Positions 1-8,432 of a DNA stretch of 39,851 bases are shown in pieces. This DNA is from an uncultured Roseburia sp. (GTDB taxonomy: Bacteria; Bacillota; Clostridia; Lachnospirales; Lachnospiraceae): contig CAMSQM010000026.1 in the NCBI GenBank assembly GCA_947062675.1, forward strand, positions 1-39,851, in the 5' to 3' direction. A model generated the notes under the pieces. It saw only the letters and a list, made by a program, of their open reading frames with translations, did not search any database and was not told the origin of the DNA. The first letter of the stretch is position 1. Each line of letters starts with the position of its first letter. Made by a program: the position numbers and the translations under genes.

Positions 1-337
1 GAACAACGGTACGGTTATTTAAAAGCGTCTCTGTGATCTCGCGGGCGTCCTCCACTGAGGTCGGCTTGATCACACAAACTTCCATGCCGGAAGAAGAAGA
101 CTTTCGGACCGGCCGGATAGGCGTTACTTTTGATGTGGACTTTGTCTTCTCATAGGAGCCTTTCTCCTGATAATCGTCATCGTAATCCTCTTCCTTTTTC
201 TCTTTGCGTGCAGATTTTTTTGGTTTTACCGGTTCTTCGCTGTAATCGTCATCGTAGTCGTAATCGTCATCATAATAATCCTCGTCGTCATCCGGATTCA
301 GATGCAGGACTTCCAAAAATTTGTCTAAAACACCCAT
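1..337 (-). CDS. sepF: Cell division protein SepF, partial (C-terminus cut by window edge)
   Basis: Reading from 337 towards 1 gives about 112 residues starting MGVLDKFLEVLHLN, then a strongly acidic stretch of Asp/Glu/Tyr, a Lys-rich linker, and the beginning of the SepF core (EVCVIKPTSVEDAREI followed by TLLNNRTVV). SepF is a membrane-bound adaptor that bundles FtsZ filaments at the division site; the N-terminal amphipathic segment binds membrane and the C-terminal core binds FtsZ. The remainder of the core, roughly 50 residues, lies beyond base 1. It follows yggS with a gap of about 20 bases, the usual sepF neighbour in Gram-positive bacteria. The acidic linker is longer and more charged than in Bacillus SepF. 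Confidence 0.9.
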   Translation of the reverse strand, partial: MGVLDKFLEVLHLNPDDDEDYYDDDYDYDDDYSEEPVKPKKSARKEKKEEDYDDDYQEKGSYEKTKSTSKVTPIRPVRKSSSSGMEVCVIKPTSVEDAREITETLLNNRTVV

Positions 338-357
338 TCTATACCCTCGCTCCTGTA

Positions 358-1059
358 CTACGCTTTGCGTCTGTTATAATTCCGTTCACCGAAAATACCG
401 GTTCCTACACGCACCATCGTCGCTCCTTCTTCGATTGCGACAGTATAATCCCCTGTCATGCCCATAGACAATATTTCCATAGATACATTATCTATGTTTT
501 TATCGGCGATGTCAACAGATAATTGTTTCATTTTTTGAAAATGGACGCGGTTCTCCTCCGGATCGCTGACATATGGCGCAATCAGCATCAGGCCTTTAAT
601 GCGCACATTTTCAAGCCCGGCGATCTCCTCCGCGAGCAGTATGGTATCTTCCGCGGAAATGCCGAATTTGGACGCCTCCCCCGCAATATTTACCTCGATC
701 AGTATCGGAACCGTGGTGCGCCGTTTCTTTGCCTGGATATTGATCTCCTCAGCCAGGCGGTAGGAATCCACCGCATGGATCAGTTCTGTTTTTCCCGCGA
801 TAAAGCGGACTTTGTTTCTCTGGAGATGACCGATCATGTGCCAGCGGATGTCTTTTGGCAGTGTTTCCATCTTGTCAGAGAGCTCCTGCACATAATTTTC
901 CCCGAAATCCCGGACACCAAGATCGTAAGCTTCCCGGAGCACAGAGGCGGGCTTCGTCTTGCTGACTGCGATCAGGGTGACGTCCTCTCTCGCTCTTCCG
1001 GCGCGCGCGCACGCTTCTGCTATTCTTTTTTCGACAAGTTCCAGATTCTCTTTTAACAT
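358..1059 (-). CDS. yggS: YggS family pyridoxal phosphate-binding protein (PLP homeostasis)
   Basis: A 233-residue alanine-racemase-like TIM barrel. The PLP-binding lysine is in AVSKTKP (about residue 34), and family signatures follow: FGENYVQEL, WHMIGHLQRNKV and SMGMTGDYTVAIEEG. YggS proteins bind PLP without known catalysis and buffer free PLP and amino-acid pools in the cytoplasm. The reading frame is open to 1071 with three in-frame ATGs (1071, 1065, 1059). I chose 1059 because a GAGG motif lies 6 bases upstream of it and homologues begin near this MLKENLELVEKR. It sits between the HlyD-like gene and sepF, the common Clostridia arrangement. Confidence 0.92.
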   Translation of the reverse strand: MLKENLELVEKRIAEACARAGRAREDVTLIAVSKTKPASVLREAYDLGVRDFGENYVQELSDKMETLPKDIRWHMIGHLQRNKVRFIAGKTELIHAVDSYRLAEEINIQAKKRRTTVPILIEVNIAGEASKFGISAEDTILLAEEIAGLENVRIKGLMLIAPYVSDPEENRVHFQKMKQLSVDIADKNIDNVSMEILSMGMTGDYTVAIEEGATMVRVGTGIFGERNYNRRKA

Positions 1060-1126
1060 AGTCATCCTCATTTCTGCGCTGCCTTCTGCGCGTATGCGGC
1101 TTTTCCGCCGTCCGGCTGTCCGCTGC

Positions 1127-2518
1127 TTATCTGATCAGGTCATTTTCGTTAATTTTGGTTCCGTCCAGCGCGATATGATCGTACAGTGAAATCCCGTAGG
1201 TGGTTCCCGTCCGCACAATTGTATATTCCTCGCTCTGATAGAGAATATCAATCTGTTTAAAAACAGCATATCCCTTGTTGATATTATAGACGCCTTTGAG
1301 CTTTGCCGTATCCGTTCCCACTGTGTAGGCGGAATCGGAGTCAGACTTTATGATTCGGTCTCCGGCAGAAACATGCTCGCCGTCGACATAATACTGCTCA
1401 TCTGTCTCATAATAAATAACCGGCACAAGAAATTCCGTTGTCCGCTTTCCCTCATCGTCGATGCGCTCGACCAGCAGCCCGTCGCTGTCGGAATCGCCGC
1501 CTTTCATGAAATATTCCGCCGGTATGGTGTAAAATTCTTTTTCTGTTATCGCGGAATTGGGAATCTTAAGCCCGGTCTCCTCATTCAGCAGAAGCTCAAT
1601 CTCAAGGAAGCGGTCTTTTGCATATCGCACCATGGAGTGGTTCAGTTTCAGAATCAGATAATCCTGTTCTCCCTTACGGGTGACGGTGCTGGAAGCATAG
1701 GTCGTTTTTTCGTCTTTTAAAAAACGAAGCTGTATCGTCTCGCTGTCAGCCAGTTCGTCGGCCAGCGCGGTTGCCACCGGCACCACAATATGCCAGGTCT
1801 CACTGTTGATCAGCTTGTACACCGCCTCGCCCGCCGCGATGTCCGGACTTTTCCGGCTGTTTTTCCGGCTGTAGGAAGCCTCCTCAAACATATCAGCCGT
1901 AAAACTGTCCGTGGTCACATTTTCATATCCGTCCGTGTAATACACCACAATTCCGTCCGATTCAGAAAAGACCCTGTGAAAACTGCTGCTTTCCGCGCCC
2001 GCCGCGGCGTAATCCGAAATACTGTTTAAGGCGCTCAGACTCAGCGCTTCATTCAGGGCAGAATCAACATTGTCCTTAAATAAGTAGACGCTGGAAAAAT
2101 CCATGGAACTGTAGAGCGTCCGGAATTCAAAAATATCCGCCTCAATCTCGCCCAGACTTTCCGCGTCGATTGACGAGGTGTCCCTGGCGGCCTCCGCGAT
2201 CCTCTCCGAGACATCCCCGTTTTCGTCCACGGAACAGATCAGGTTCCCGTTTTTCACCTTGGAGGCCTCCCGCACATAATAATTCAGGGCGCCGGAATAA
2301 TCCGAATAGCGGACAGTCTCATCACGCAGTACCAGCCCCCGGTGGATATTATTCTCCGCCATGATTCCCTGTTCGACTTCGTAGGGGGAAATGTGTATGG
2401 CTGTCACATAAGTATAGACATTGAAAATAACATAGATAAAAATGATGACGAATATCACAACACCGATGTTGAGATTAAACGGTTTTTTATACCGGACCAC
2501 CTTTTTGCTTTTGCTCAA
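1127..2518 (-). CDS. HlyD-like membrane-anchored protein next to sepF/yggS
   Basis: 463 residues: a basic cytoplasmic N-terminus, one membrane helix (about residues 16-40, NIGVVIFVIIFIYVIFNVYT), and a long extracytoplasmic region resembling HlyD/membrane-fusion proteins, with beta-rich halves around an alpha-helical middle. The substrate is unknown; no partner ABC or MFS exporter is nearby, so a secretion role is not established. The start codon is TTG at 2518, preceded by AAGGGGTG at 7 bases, and no upstream ATG fits better. A consensus promoter lies at 2572-2600. Position immediately upstream of yggS-sepF suggests a link to the cell envelope or division (inference). Confidence 0.75.
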   Translation of the reverse strand: MSKSKKVVRYKKPFNLNIGVVIFVIIFIYVIFNVYTYVTAIHISPYEVEQGIMAENNIHRGLVLRDETVRYSDYSGALNYYVREASKVKNGNLICSVDENGDVSERIAEAARDTSSIDAESLGEIEADIFEFRTLYSSMDFSSVYLFKDNVDSALNEALSLSALNSISDYAAAGAESSSFHRVFSESDGIVVYYTDGYENVTTDSFTADMFEEASYSRKNSRKSPDIAAGEAVYKLINSETWHIVVPVATALADELADSETIQLRFLKDEKTTYASSTVTRKGEQDYLILKLNHSMVRYAKDRFLEIELLLNEETGLKIPNSAITEKEFYTIPAEYFMKGGDSDSDGLLVERIDDEGKRTTEFLVPVIYYETDEQYYVDGEHVSAGDRIIKSDSDSAYTVGTDTAKLKGVYNINKGYAVFKQIDILYQSEEYTIVRTGTTYGISLYDHIALDGTKINENDLIR

Positions 2519-2571
2519 ATCGCTTCACCCCTTTACACCGGCGCAAAAACTCCTGCGTCTCTACGACTGGC

Positions 2572-2600
2572 ATTATACCTTATGCGGGGGCTTCCTGCAA
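2572..2600 (-). promoter_or_regulatory. Sigma-A promoter of the HlyD-like/yggS/sepF operon
   Basis: On the minus strand TTGCAG (2595-2600) and TATAAT (2572-2577) are separated by exactly 17 bases. The -35 box is part of an imperfectly placed inverted repeat (CTGCAAT...ATTGCAG, 2593-2613), which could be a weak hairpin after queA or an operator. Confidence 0.75.
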
Positions 2601-2625
2601 TATCCAAAATTGCAGAAAGTACAGA

Positions 2626-3651
2626 TCAGCAGATCAGCATGGCGTCCCCGAAACTGAAAAAGCGGTACCGTTCCCGCACTGCAGTCTCGTATGCGCGCAG
2701 CACGGCCTCCCTTCCGGCCAGCGCGGATACCAGCATAATCAGCGTGGATTCGGGCAGATGAAAATTTGTAATCAGCGCGTCGGTCACACGGAACTGATAG
2801 CCAGGATAAATAAAAATATCAGTCCAGCCGCTGCACTCCTCAAGCAGTCCGTCTTCCCGGGCGGCAGACTCTATCGTGCGGGTACTGGTCGTTCCGACTG
2901 CAATGACGCGATGTCCTTCCCTTTTCGCGCGGTTGATTTTATCCGCCGCGGACTGTCCGATCCGGTAAAATTCCGCGTGCATGTGGTGTTTCAGAATATC
3001 TGTCTCTTTCACAGGCCGGAAGGTCCCAAGGCCCACGTGAAGCGTCACCTCCGCAATCTCCACCCCCTTATTCCGGAGCGTTTCAAGGAGCTCCGGCGTA
3101 AAATGAAGACCGGCTGTCGGCGCGGCGGCGGAACCGTCATGTTTCGCATAAACGGTCTGATACCGGTTCCGGTCCGACAGCTCATGGGTGATATAGGGAG
3201 GCAGGGGCATCTGCCCGAGACGGTCTAAAATTTCCTCGAAAATTCCCTCATGGTGAAATCTCACCAGGCGGTTTCCGTCCGGGACGACTTCCGTGATCTC
3301 ACCGGTCAGCAGACCGTCCCCAAAGGAGATAACAGTTCCCGGACGGCATTTTTTCCCGGGCTTTACCAGCGTCTCCCAGAGTCCGTCCTCCCGCCGTTTC
3401 AGGAGAAGAATCTCTATTTTTGCCCCGGTTCCCTCTTTTATGCCGAGAAGGCGCGCCGGAATGACTCTGGTATTGTTCAGGACAAGACAGTCTCCCGGCT
3501 GTATCAGACCGGCGATGTCGCGGAAATATCTGTGCGAGGTTTCACCGGTCTGCCGGTCAAGAACCATCAGCCGCGAGGCGGCCCGGTCCGTGAGCGGATC
3601 CTGTGCGATCAGTTCCTGCGGAAGTTCATAATAAAAATCTTTTACGTTCAT
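2626..3651 (-). CDS. queA: S-adenosylmethionine:tRNA ribosyltransferase-isomerase QueA
   Basis: 341 residues, the normal length for QueA. The enzyme transfers and isomerises the ribosyl group of SAM onto preQ1-modified tRNA to make epoxyqueuosine at wobble position 34. Family blocks seen: [15 protein letters not shown] at the N-terminus, [37 protein letters not shown] and [19 protein letters not shown] near the C-terminus. It begins 36 bases after the pheT stop with an AGGGGA ribosome binding site, so it is probably the last gene of the pheST transcript. No tgt gene is in the window. Confidence 0.96.
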   Translation of the reverse strand: MNVKDFYYELPQELIAQDPLTDRAASRLMVLDRQTGETSHRYFRDIAGLIQPGDCLVLNNTRVIPARLLGIKEGTGAKIEILLLKRREDGLWETLVKPGKKCRPGTVISFGDGLLTGEITEVVPDGNRLVRFHHEGIFEEILDRLGQMPLPPYITHELSDRNRYQTVYAKHDGSAAAPTAGLHFTPELLETLRNKGVEIAEVTLHVGLGTFRPVKETDILKHHMHAEFYRIGQSAADKINRAKREGHRVIAVGTTSTRTIESAAREDGLLEECSGWTDIFIYPGYQFRVTDALITNFHLPESTLIMLVSALAGREAVLRAYETAVRERYRFFSFGDAMLIC

Positions 3652-3687
3652 TTTGTTCCCCTGTTCTGTCCGGACGTCGGATATCTC

Positions 3688-6105
3688 TTATTTGCGCAGC
3701 CCGATTCCCATATCCTCAAGCGCCTTTACGATTTTCTCCATCGCACCGGTGATATCCGCATCGTTTAAGTTCCGGTCTTTTGCGCGGAAAGACAGGGAGT
3801 AGGCCATCGATTTGTACCCTTCTTCAATCTGTTCTCCCTCATAAATATCGAACAGCTCATAGTGTTCCAGGAGCTTTCCGCCACGGCTCTCAAAAACATG
3901 TCCGATCTCCCCGGCCAGTATGCCCTTCGGGACAACCATGGAAATATCGCGGGTTGCAGCCGGAAATCTTGCGATTCCCTCATACCGGTGGCTGAATGTC
4001 GCATTCTTTACGATCTCCGGCATGTCGAGGACGGCGGCGTAAGCGCGGTCGCGGATGCCGTAATCCGCCGCGACGGAAGGATGAATTTCGCCAAGATATC
4101 CGATCACTTTTGTTTCATAGCATATCTCTGCCTGGCGGCCTGGGTGAAGAAACGGTTTTCCGGCTTCCGGATTGTATGACAGTCTGCCGGAAAGCCCCGC
4201 TTTTTCCAGAAATTCCTCGATAACTCCTTTCATTGTATAGAAGTCCCCGTCGCCGTACATGCCAAGCGTAAACTGCATGCGCTCTTCCGGCAGCTCCGTC
4301 ACGGGCGTTTCTTTCGGGAGATAAATATTTCCCAGCTCATACAGACGGACGTTTTTGTTTCTGTGGCTGTAATTGAGCGCAAGTGAGGTCAGCATTCCGT
4401 CCAGGGGAAGGGTGCGCATAATGGAGAAATCTTCTCCCAGCGGGTTGCTTATGACGACCGCCCGGCGCAGCGGGGAATCGGCGGGAAGACGCAGCCGGTC
4501 AAAAACTTTCGGACTCTCGAACGAGTATACCATGGCCTGGGAAAATCCGCAGAATTCCGCGACATCCCGGGCGACAGCCTCAATGCGGAGCTTAAAGGAA
4601 AGCTTTCCGGTCGTCGCCTCACCGTGCGGGAGCGTGTCCGGTATTTTGTCATAACCGAAAAAGCGCGCGACTTCCTCCGCCAGATCCGCGTCACATTCCA
4701 GATCCTGCCTCCAGGACGGAATATGGATCTCATTTGTCTTCTCGTCGTAGCCGAGTTCAAGGCGCTTAAACCAGGAGAGCATATCGTCCGCCCCGATCCG
4801 GGTTCCGAGCAGGCGATTGTACTTTTCCGGCTCAAACGGGAGGCGTTTTTCTTCCTTTTTTCCCGTGTAGACATCGACGGTCCCGCCGACTACTTCTCCG
4901 GCGCCCAGTTCTTCGATCAGCTGGCAGGCCCGGTTGATGGCTGCAATCGTATTTTCCGGATCGAGTCCTTTTTCAAATTTGGACGAGGCGTCCGTCCGCA
5001 TTCCGATTTTCTTCGCGGAGAGACGGATACTGGTCCCGTCAAAGCATGCGGCCTCGAACAGCATTGTGGTCACATGGTCCGTGATCATTGAATTTTCACC
5101 GCCCATTATTCCCGCGATGCCGACCGGCTTTCTGCCGTCGCAGATCATCAGAACGGTGTCGTCGAGTGTGCGCGTATTTCCGTCCAGCGTCACAAAAGTC
5201 TCTCCCTCCGTGGCTCTCCTCACAACAATCTCACGCCCCTCAATTGTCTCAAGATCGTAAGCGTGCATCGGCTGTCCGTACTCTTCCATCACATAATTTG
5301 TGATATCGACGATATTGTTGATCGGCCTGATTCCGTGTGCGCGCAGCCGCCGCTGCATCCATTCCGGCGAGGGGGCGATCCGGATATTTTTCACCACGCG
5401 CGCCGTATATCTCGGACACAGATCGCTGTCTTTTACCGTCACGCGGATATAATCGCCGGCATTTTCACTATTTCCCGTCTCTGTCACAGCCGGAGGGACA
5501 AAGTCCAGTCCGAAAGTCGCTGCTGCCTCACGCGCAATTCCCAGAACCGAAAAACAGTCCACGCGGTTGGAGGTGATCTCATATTCGATGATTGTGTCAT
5601 CCAGTCCCAGGTATTCGACCACGTTTCCCCCGACCGGTGCGTCATCCGGCAAAAGATAGATGCCCTCTTCCGGCGCCAGCGGGAACATATCGCGGCTGGA
5701 ACCGAGCTCCTCGATCGAACAGAGCATACCGTTGGATTCCACGCCGCGCAGCCTTCCTTTTTTGATCCTGATACCGCCTTCCGTGAGGCTGCCGTCGTGA
5801 CTGCCGGCCACCTTCCCGCCGTCCAGAACGACGGGGACTTTGCAGCCCTCCGTGACATTTTTCGCTCCCGTGACAATCTGAATGGTCTCTGTTCCGATAT
5901 CTGTCTGACAGATAACGAGTTTGTCTGCATCGGGATGCGGGGTGATGGAGGTAATCTGTCCGATCACAATTTTTTCGAGATCGGCGTCCATGCGGGTATA
6001 TCCTTCGACTTTTGAGCCGGAAAGTGTCATGGCGTCCATATATTCCCCCGGGGTGACGGCGAGGCCTGGCACCAGGGTTTTTATCCAGTTGAGTGATGTA
6101 TTCAT
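3688..6105 (-). CDS. pheT: Phenylalanine--tRNA ligase beta subunit
   Basis: 805 residues, full length. The order of domains is the bacterial one: an N-terminal tRNA-binding OB fold (about 40-155, with HPDADKLVICQTD), the B3/B4 editing domain (about 205-390, with EITSNRVDCFSVLGIARE), the B5 domain (about 405-475), a catalytic-like core (about 480-690), and a C-terminal ferredoxin-like anticodon-binding domain (about 710-805, with RFPAATRDISMVV). With PheS it forms the alpha2-beta2 enzyme that charges tRNA-Phe and edits Tyr-tRNA-Phe. GGAG lies 10 bases before the ATG. It is 75 bases downstream of pheS in the same T-box-controlled transcript. Confidence 0.97.
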   Translation of the reverse strand: MNTSLNWIKTLVPGLAVTPGEYMDAMTLSGSKVEGYTRMDADLEKIVIGQITSITPHPDADKLVICQTDIGTETIQIVTGAKNVTEGCKVPVVLDGGKVAGSHDGSLTEGGIRIKKGRLRGVESNGMLCSIEELGSSRDMFPLAPEEGIYLLPDDAPVGGNVVEYLGLDDTIIEYEITSNRVDCFSVLGIAREAAATFGLDFVPPAVTETGNSENAGDYIRVTVKDSDLCPRYTARVVKNIRIAPSPEWMQRRLRAHGIRPINNIVDITNYVMEEYGQPMHAYDLETIEGREIVVRRATEGETFVTLDGNTRTLDDTVLMICDGRKPVGIAGIMGGENSMITDHVTTMLFEAACFDGTSIRLSAKKIGMRTDASSKFEKGLDPENTIAAINRACQLIEELGAGEVVGGTVDVYTGKKEEKRLPFEPEKYNRLLGTRIGADDMLSWFKRLELGYDEKTNEIHIPSWRQDLECDADLAEEVARFFGYDKIPDTLPHGEATTGKLSFKLRIEAVARDVAEFCGFSQAMVYSFESPKVFDRLRLPADSPLRRAVVISNPLGEDFSIMRTLPLDGMLTSLALNYSHRNKNVRLYELGNIYLPKETPVTELPEERMQFTLGMYGDGDFYTMKGVIEEFLEKAGLSGRLSYNPEAGKPFLHPGRQAEICYETKVIGYLGEIHPSVAADYGIRDRAYAAVLDMPEIVKNATFSHRYEGIARFPAATRDISMVVPKGILAGEIGHVFESRGGKLLEHYELFDIYEGEQIEEGYKSMAYSLSFRAKDRNLNDADITGAMEKIVKALEDMGIGLRK

Positions 6106-6180
6106 TGCGGGCTTTCTCCTTTTCAGAGGTTATTTTTCTTTATTTTTGTATTTGCTGATATCTGTGGTCCTTCGCCTCTG

Positions 6181-7200
6181 CTAAAACTGCCGCAGAAAGC
6201 GCATATCGTTTTCGTAGAGAAGGCGCATGTCGTCGATTTCATATTTGAGAAGCGCGATGCGCTCAAGTCCGACGCCGAAAGCGAAACCGGAATATTCTTC
6301 CGGGTCGATGCCGCTCATTTTAAGGACACGGGGATGAACCATCCCGCAGCCCAGAATCTCTATCCAGCCTTCGCCTTTGCAGAAACGGCAGCCTTTGCCG
6401 CCACATTTAAAGCAGGTGACATCCACCTCCGCGGAGGGCTCCGTGAAGGGGAAATGGTGGGGGCGGAATTTTACTTTTGTCTCTGTGCCGAAAAGTTCGC
6501 GGGCGAATTCGGCAAGAGTCCCTTTCAGATCGGCAAATGTGATATTTTTGTCGATGACCAGGCCCTCAATCTGATGGAAGGAGGGGGAATGTGTGGCGTC
6601 GACCTCATCCGAGCGGAATACCCGTCCCGGCGCGATAATGCGGATGGGCAGTTTCCCCTTCTCCATCTCGCGCACCTGCACCGGCGATGTCTGGGTGCGG
6701 AGCAGAATTTTATCATTTATATAGAAAGTATCCTGTTCGTCCCTGGCCGGGTGGTTGCGCGGAATGTTCAGGGCCTCAAAATTGTAGTAGTCATACTCCA
6801 CTTCCGGTCCCTCCACAACCTCGTAGCCCATTCCGGTAAAAATGCGCTCCACCTCTTCCAGTGCGATCGTATTCGGGTGACGATGGCCGGAGAGATTCCG
6901 CTTCGCGGGCAGCGTCACGTCGATTACCTCGCGCTTCAGCCGTACTTCCAGCTCAGCAGCTTCCAGTTTCGCTTTTGTCTCCTCCAGCATCCGCTCGATG
7001 CCGGCCCGCGTCTCATTGACAAGCTGTCCCACCAGCGGCCGGTCCTCCGGACTGACGTCTTTCATTCCTTTTAAGACGGCGGTCAGTTCTCCTTTTTTCC
7101 CAAGGATTGCCACGCGGGCCTCATTGAGTTTATTCAGGTCTTTGGACTCCTCAATCCGGCGCATCGCCTCTTCCCTGATTTTCTGTAGTTTTTCTCTCAT
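6181..7200 (-). CDS. pheS: Phenylalanine--tRNA ligase alpha subunit
   Basis: 339 residues. Class II synthetase catalytic subunit: an N-terminal coiled-coil arm (residues 1-80), motif 2 region with [19 protein letters not shown], and motif 3 with [18 protein letters not shown] near the C-terminus. A CxxC...CxxC-like cluster ([17 protein letters not shown]) appears in the late insertion, as in many Firmicutes. The frame is open 17 codons further upstream, but the ATG at 7200 has GGAGG 7 bases before it and matches homologues (MREKLQKI); the upstream codons overlap the T-box terminator. Expression is controlled by that riboswitch. Confidence 0.97.
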   Translation of the reverse strand: MREKLQKIREEAMRRIEESKDLNKLNEARVAILGKKGELTAVLKGMKDVSPEDRPLVGQLVNETRAGIERMLEETKAKLEAAELEVRLKREVIDVTLPAKRNLSGHRHPNTIALEEVERIFTGMGYEVVEGPEVEYDYYNFEALNIPRNHPARDEQDTFYINDKILLRTQTSPVQVREMEKGKLPIRIIAPGRVFRSDEVDATHSPSFHQIEGLVIDKNITFADLKGTLAEFARELFGTETKVKFRPHHFPFTEPSAEVDVTCFKCGGKGCRFCKGEGWIEILGCGMVHPRVLKMSGIDPEEYSGFAFGVGLERIALLKYEIDDMRLLYENDMRFLRQF

Positions 7201-7249
7201 GATCGTCCCTCCATTGATTCTGTTATTCCGGCTTAAAGCTTTTGTACAC

Positions 7250-7290
7250 AAAAACGCGGAATCATCCGTCCAGGGACGAATGATTCCGCG
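7250..7290 (-). terminator. T-box regulated intrinsic terminator before pheS
   Basis: Perfect 11-base-pair stem (7255-7265 with 7280-7290) and a run of T on the minus strand (7250-7254). Its left arm overlaps the conserved T-box sequence, so terminator and antiterminator are mutually exclusive. Confidence 0.9.
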
Positions 7291-7509
7291 GTACCACCCT
7301 GATTCTCCTCCGGACCATGCCGGAAAAGCTCTCGATCTGCGTAACGTGCAGAGACGTCGTCCGCTACCAGCCCGGGAGCGTTCACAGACGCGGCTCCTGT
7401 GCGAACTTCGATTCCTGCCATTCCTTAAGCGGGCTTACAGCCGGCGACCCACTCTCTCTGTAAGAGGCCTGGTACTCTACTGTACACATTCACTGCCTTT
7501 TCAATTCTA
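7250..7509 (-). ncRNA. T-box riboswitch controlling pheS-pheT-queA
   Basis: The untranslated leader before pheS has the T-box plan. The conserved T-box sequence AGGGTGGTACCGCG is at 7287-7300 on the minus strand. It can pair within an antiterminator or yield to the terminator hairpin at 7250-7290 (11-base-pair stem CGCGGAATCAT/ATGATTCCGCG followed by five U). Upstream is the stem I region with the AGAGAG element (about 7452-7460) and a GAAG-UUC-G segment at 7403-7405, whose UUC fits a phenylalanine specifier codon. Uncharged tRNA-Phe would stabilise the antiterminator and switch the operon on. The specifier position is my reading of the pattern, not a folded model. Confidence 0.93.
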
Positions 7510-7515
7510 TCGCGT

Positions 7516-7544
7516 ATTTTAACACAGGCGGCCTGAAACATCAA
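7516..7544 (-). promoter_or_regulatory. Promoter of the T-box-pheS-pheT transcript
   Basis: TTGATG (7539-7544), 17-base spacer, TAAAAT (7516-7521) on the minus strand. It lies just past the stop codon of the YihY gene and puts the transcription start near 7509, giving a leader of about 300 bases. Confidence 0.75.
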
Positions 7545-7552
7545 GCATTTTT

Positions 7553-8380
7553 TTACCGAATCAGCCATTTCCGGAACGTGTCGTTGAAGAGAACATTGAT
7601 CTCCGCCGACATCATCATAATATACACACAGAAATAGAGCCAGAGCATCAGCAGCGCAATCGTTGTCAGGCTTCCGTACATGGAAAATCCATTGAAATAA
7701 TCCACGTAGATCGACAGGCCGATCGAAAAAAGATACCAGGCCACACTGCAGATGAGAGCGCCCGGAAGCTGGCTCCGGAACGAGAGCTTCCGGTTCGGCA
7801 GCGCGGTGAAGACCACACCGAAAAAAAGGGTCAGAATGCACGGTGTGATCAGCCCCCGGAAATGGGACAGAAATCCGACGGCATCCCCGAAAAACGGGAT
7901 ATATTTTACCACAAAATAGTGCAGGGAATTGCCAAACACCAGTACGAGCATGGTGAAAACAATGGCGATCAGGAATATCACAGTGTAGACCGCCGCCCAC
8001 AGCCGCAGGATAAACCAGTTTCTCGTCTCGTCAAGGTCGTTGACGGAATTCAGGCCGTCCGTGATATACTGAACCCCCTTCGCCGCAGACCATACCGCCA
8101 TCACGGCCGTGACCGAGATAATCCCCATGGAACGGTTATAGACTTCGTCGATTAAAGATACGAGAAACGGGGAGACATATTCCGGCATCACCCGCACAAC
8201 AACCATCTGGAGGGTTCCTTTCGTCACGGAGGTGTACTGTAACAGAGAGGAAAATACCATCAGAAACGGAATCATTGAGAGAATAATAAAAAATGCCGCC
8301 TGCGCCGAGTAGGCGCTGATTTTATCCTGTCTGCATTTTTCCGAAAATGCTTTTACGTTTCCGATCACTTTCCAGATCAT
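7553..8380 (-). CDS. YihY/BrkB family inner membrane protein
   Basis: 275 residues with six predicted hydrophobic segments, the normal YihY size. Family signatures are visible: a cytoplasmic N-terminus with ISAYSAQAAFFIILSMIPF, the AVWSAAKGVQYITDGLN block, and ALICSVAWYLFSIGLSIYV followed by YGSLTTIALLMLWLYFCVYI near the C-terminus. Often misannotated as ribonuclease BN; the family is thought to be a membrane transporter or envelope protein of unsettled function. The start has AGAGGT 6 bases upstream. It follows the SpoIID-like gene by about 50 bases and may be cotranscribed with it. Confidence 0.9.
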   Translation of the reverse strand: MIWKVIGNVKAFSEKCRQDKISAYSAQAAFFIILSMIPFLMVFSSLLQYTSVTKGTLQMVVVRVMPEYVSPFLVSLIDEVYNRSMGIISVTAVMAVWSAAKGVQYITDGLNSVNDLDETRNWFILRLWAAVYTVIFLIAIVFTMLVLVFGNSLHYFVVKYIPFFGDAVGFLSHFRGLITPCILTLFFGVVFTALPNRKLSFRSQLPGALICSVAWYLFSIGLSIYVDYFNGFSMYGSLTTIALLMLWLYFCVYIMMMSAEINVLFNDTFRKWLIR

Positions 8381-8432
8381 ACTTTTACCTCTTCTTTTTC
8401 ATTGTAAAAACTGACTGCGGCAGTACTCCTGT

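Noticed and set aside
6334-7074. 246-codon plus-strand frame opposite pheS
   Set aside because: Antisense to a certain gene, no domain and no ribosome binding site.
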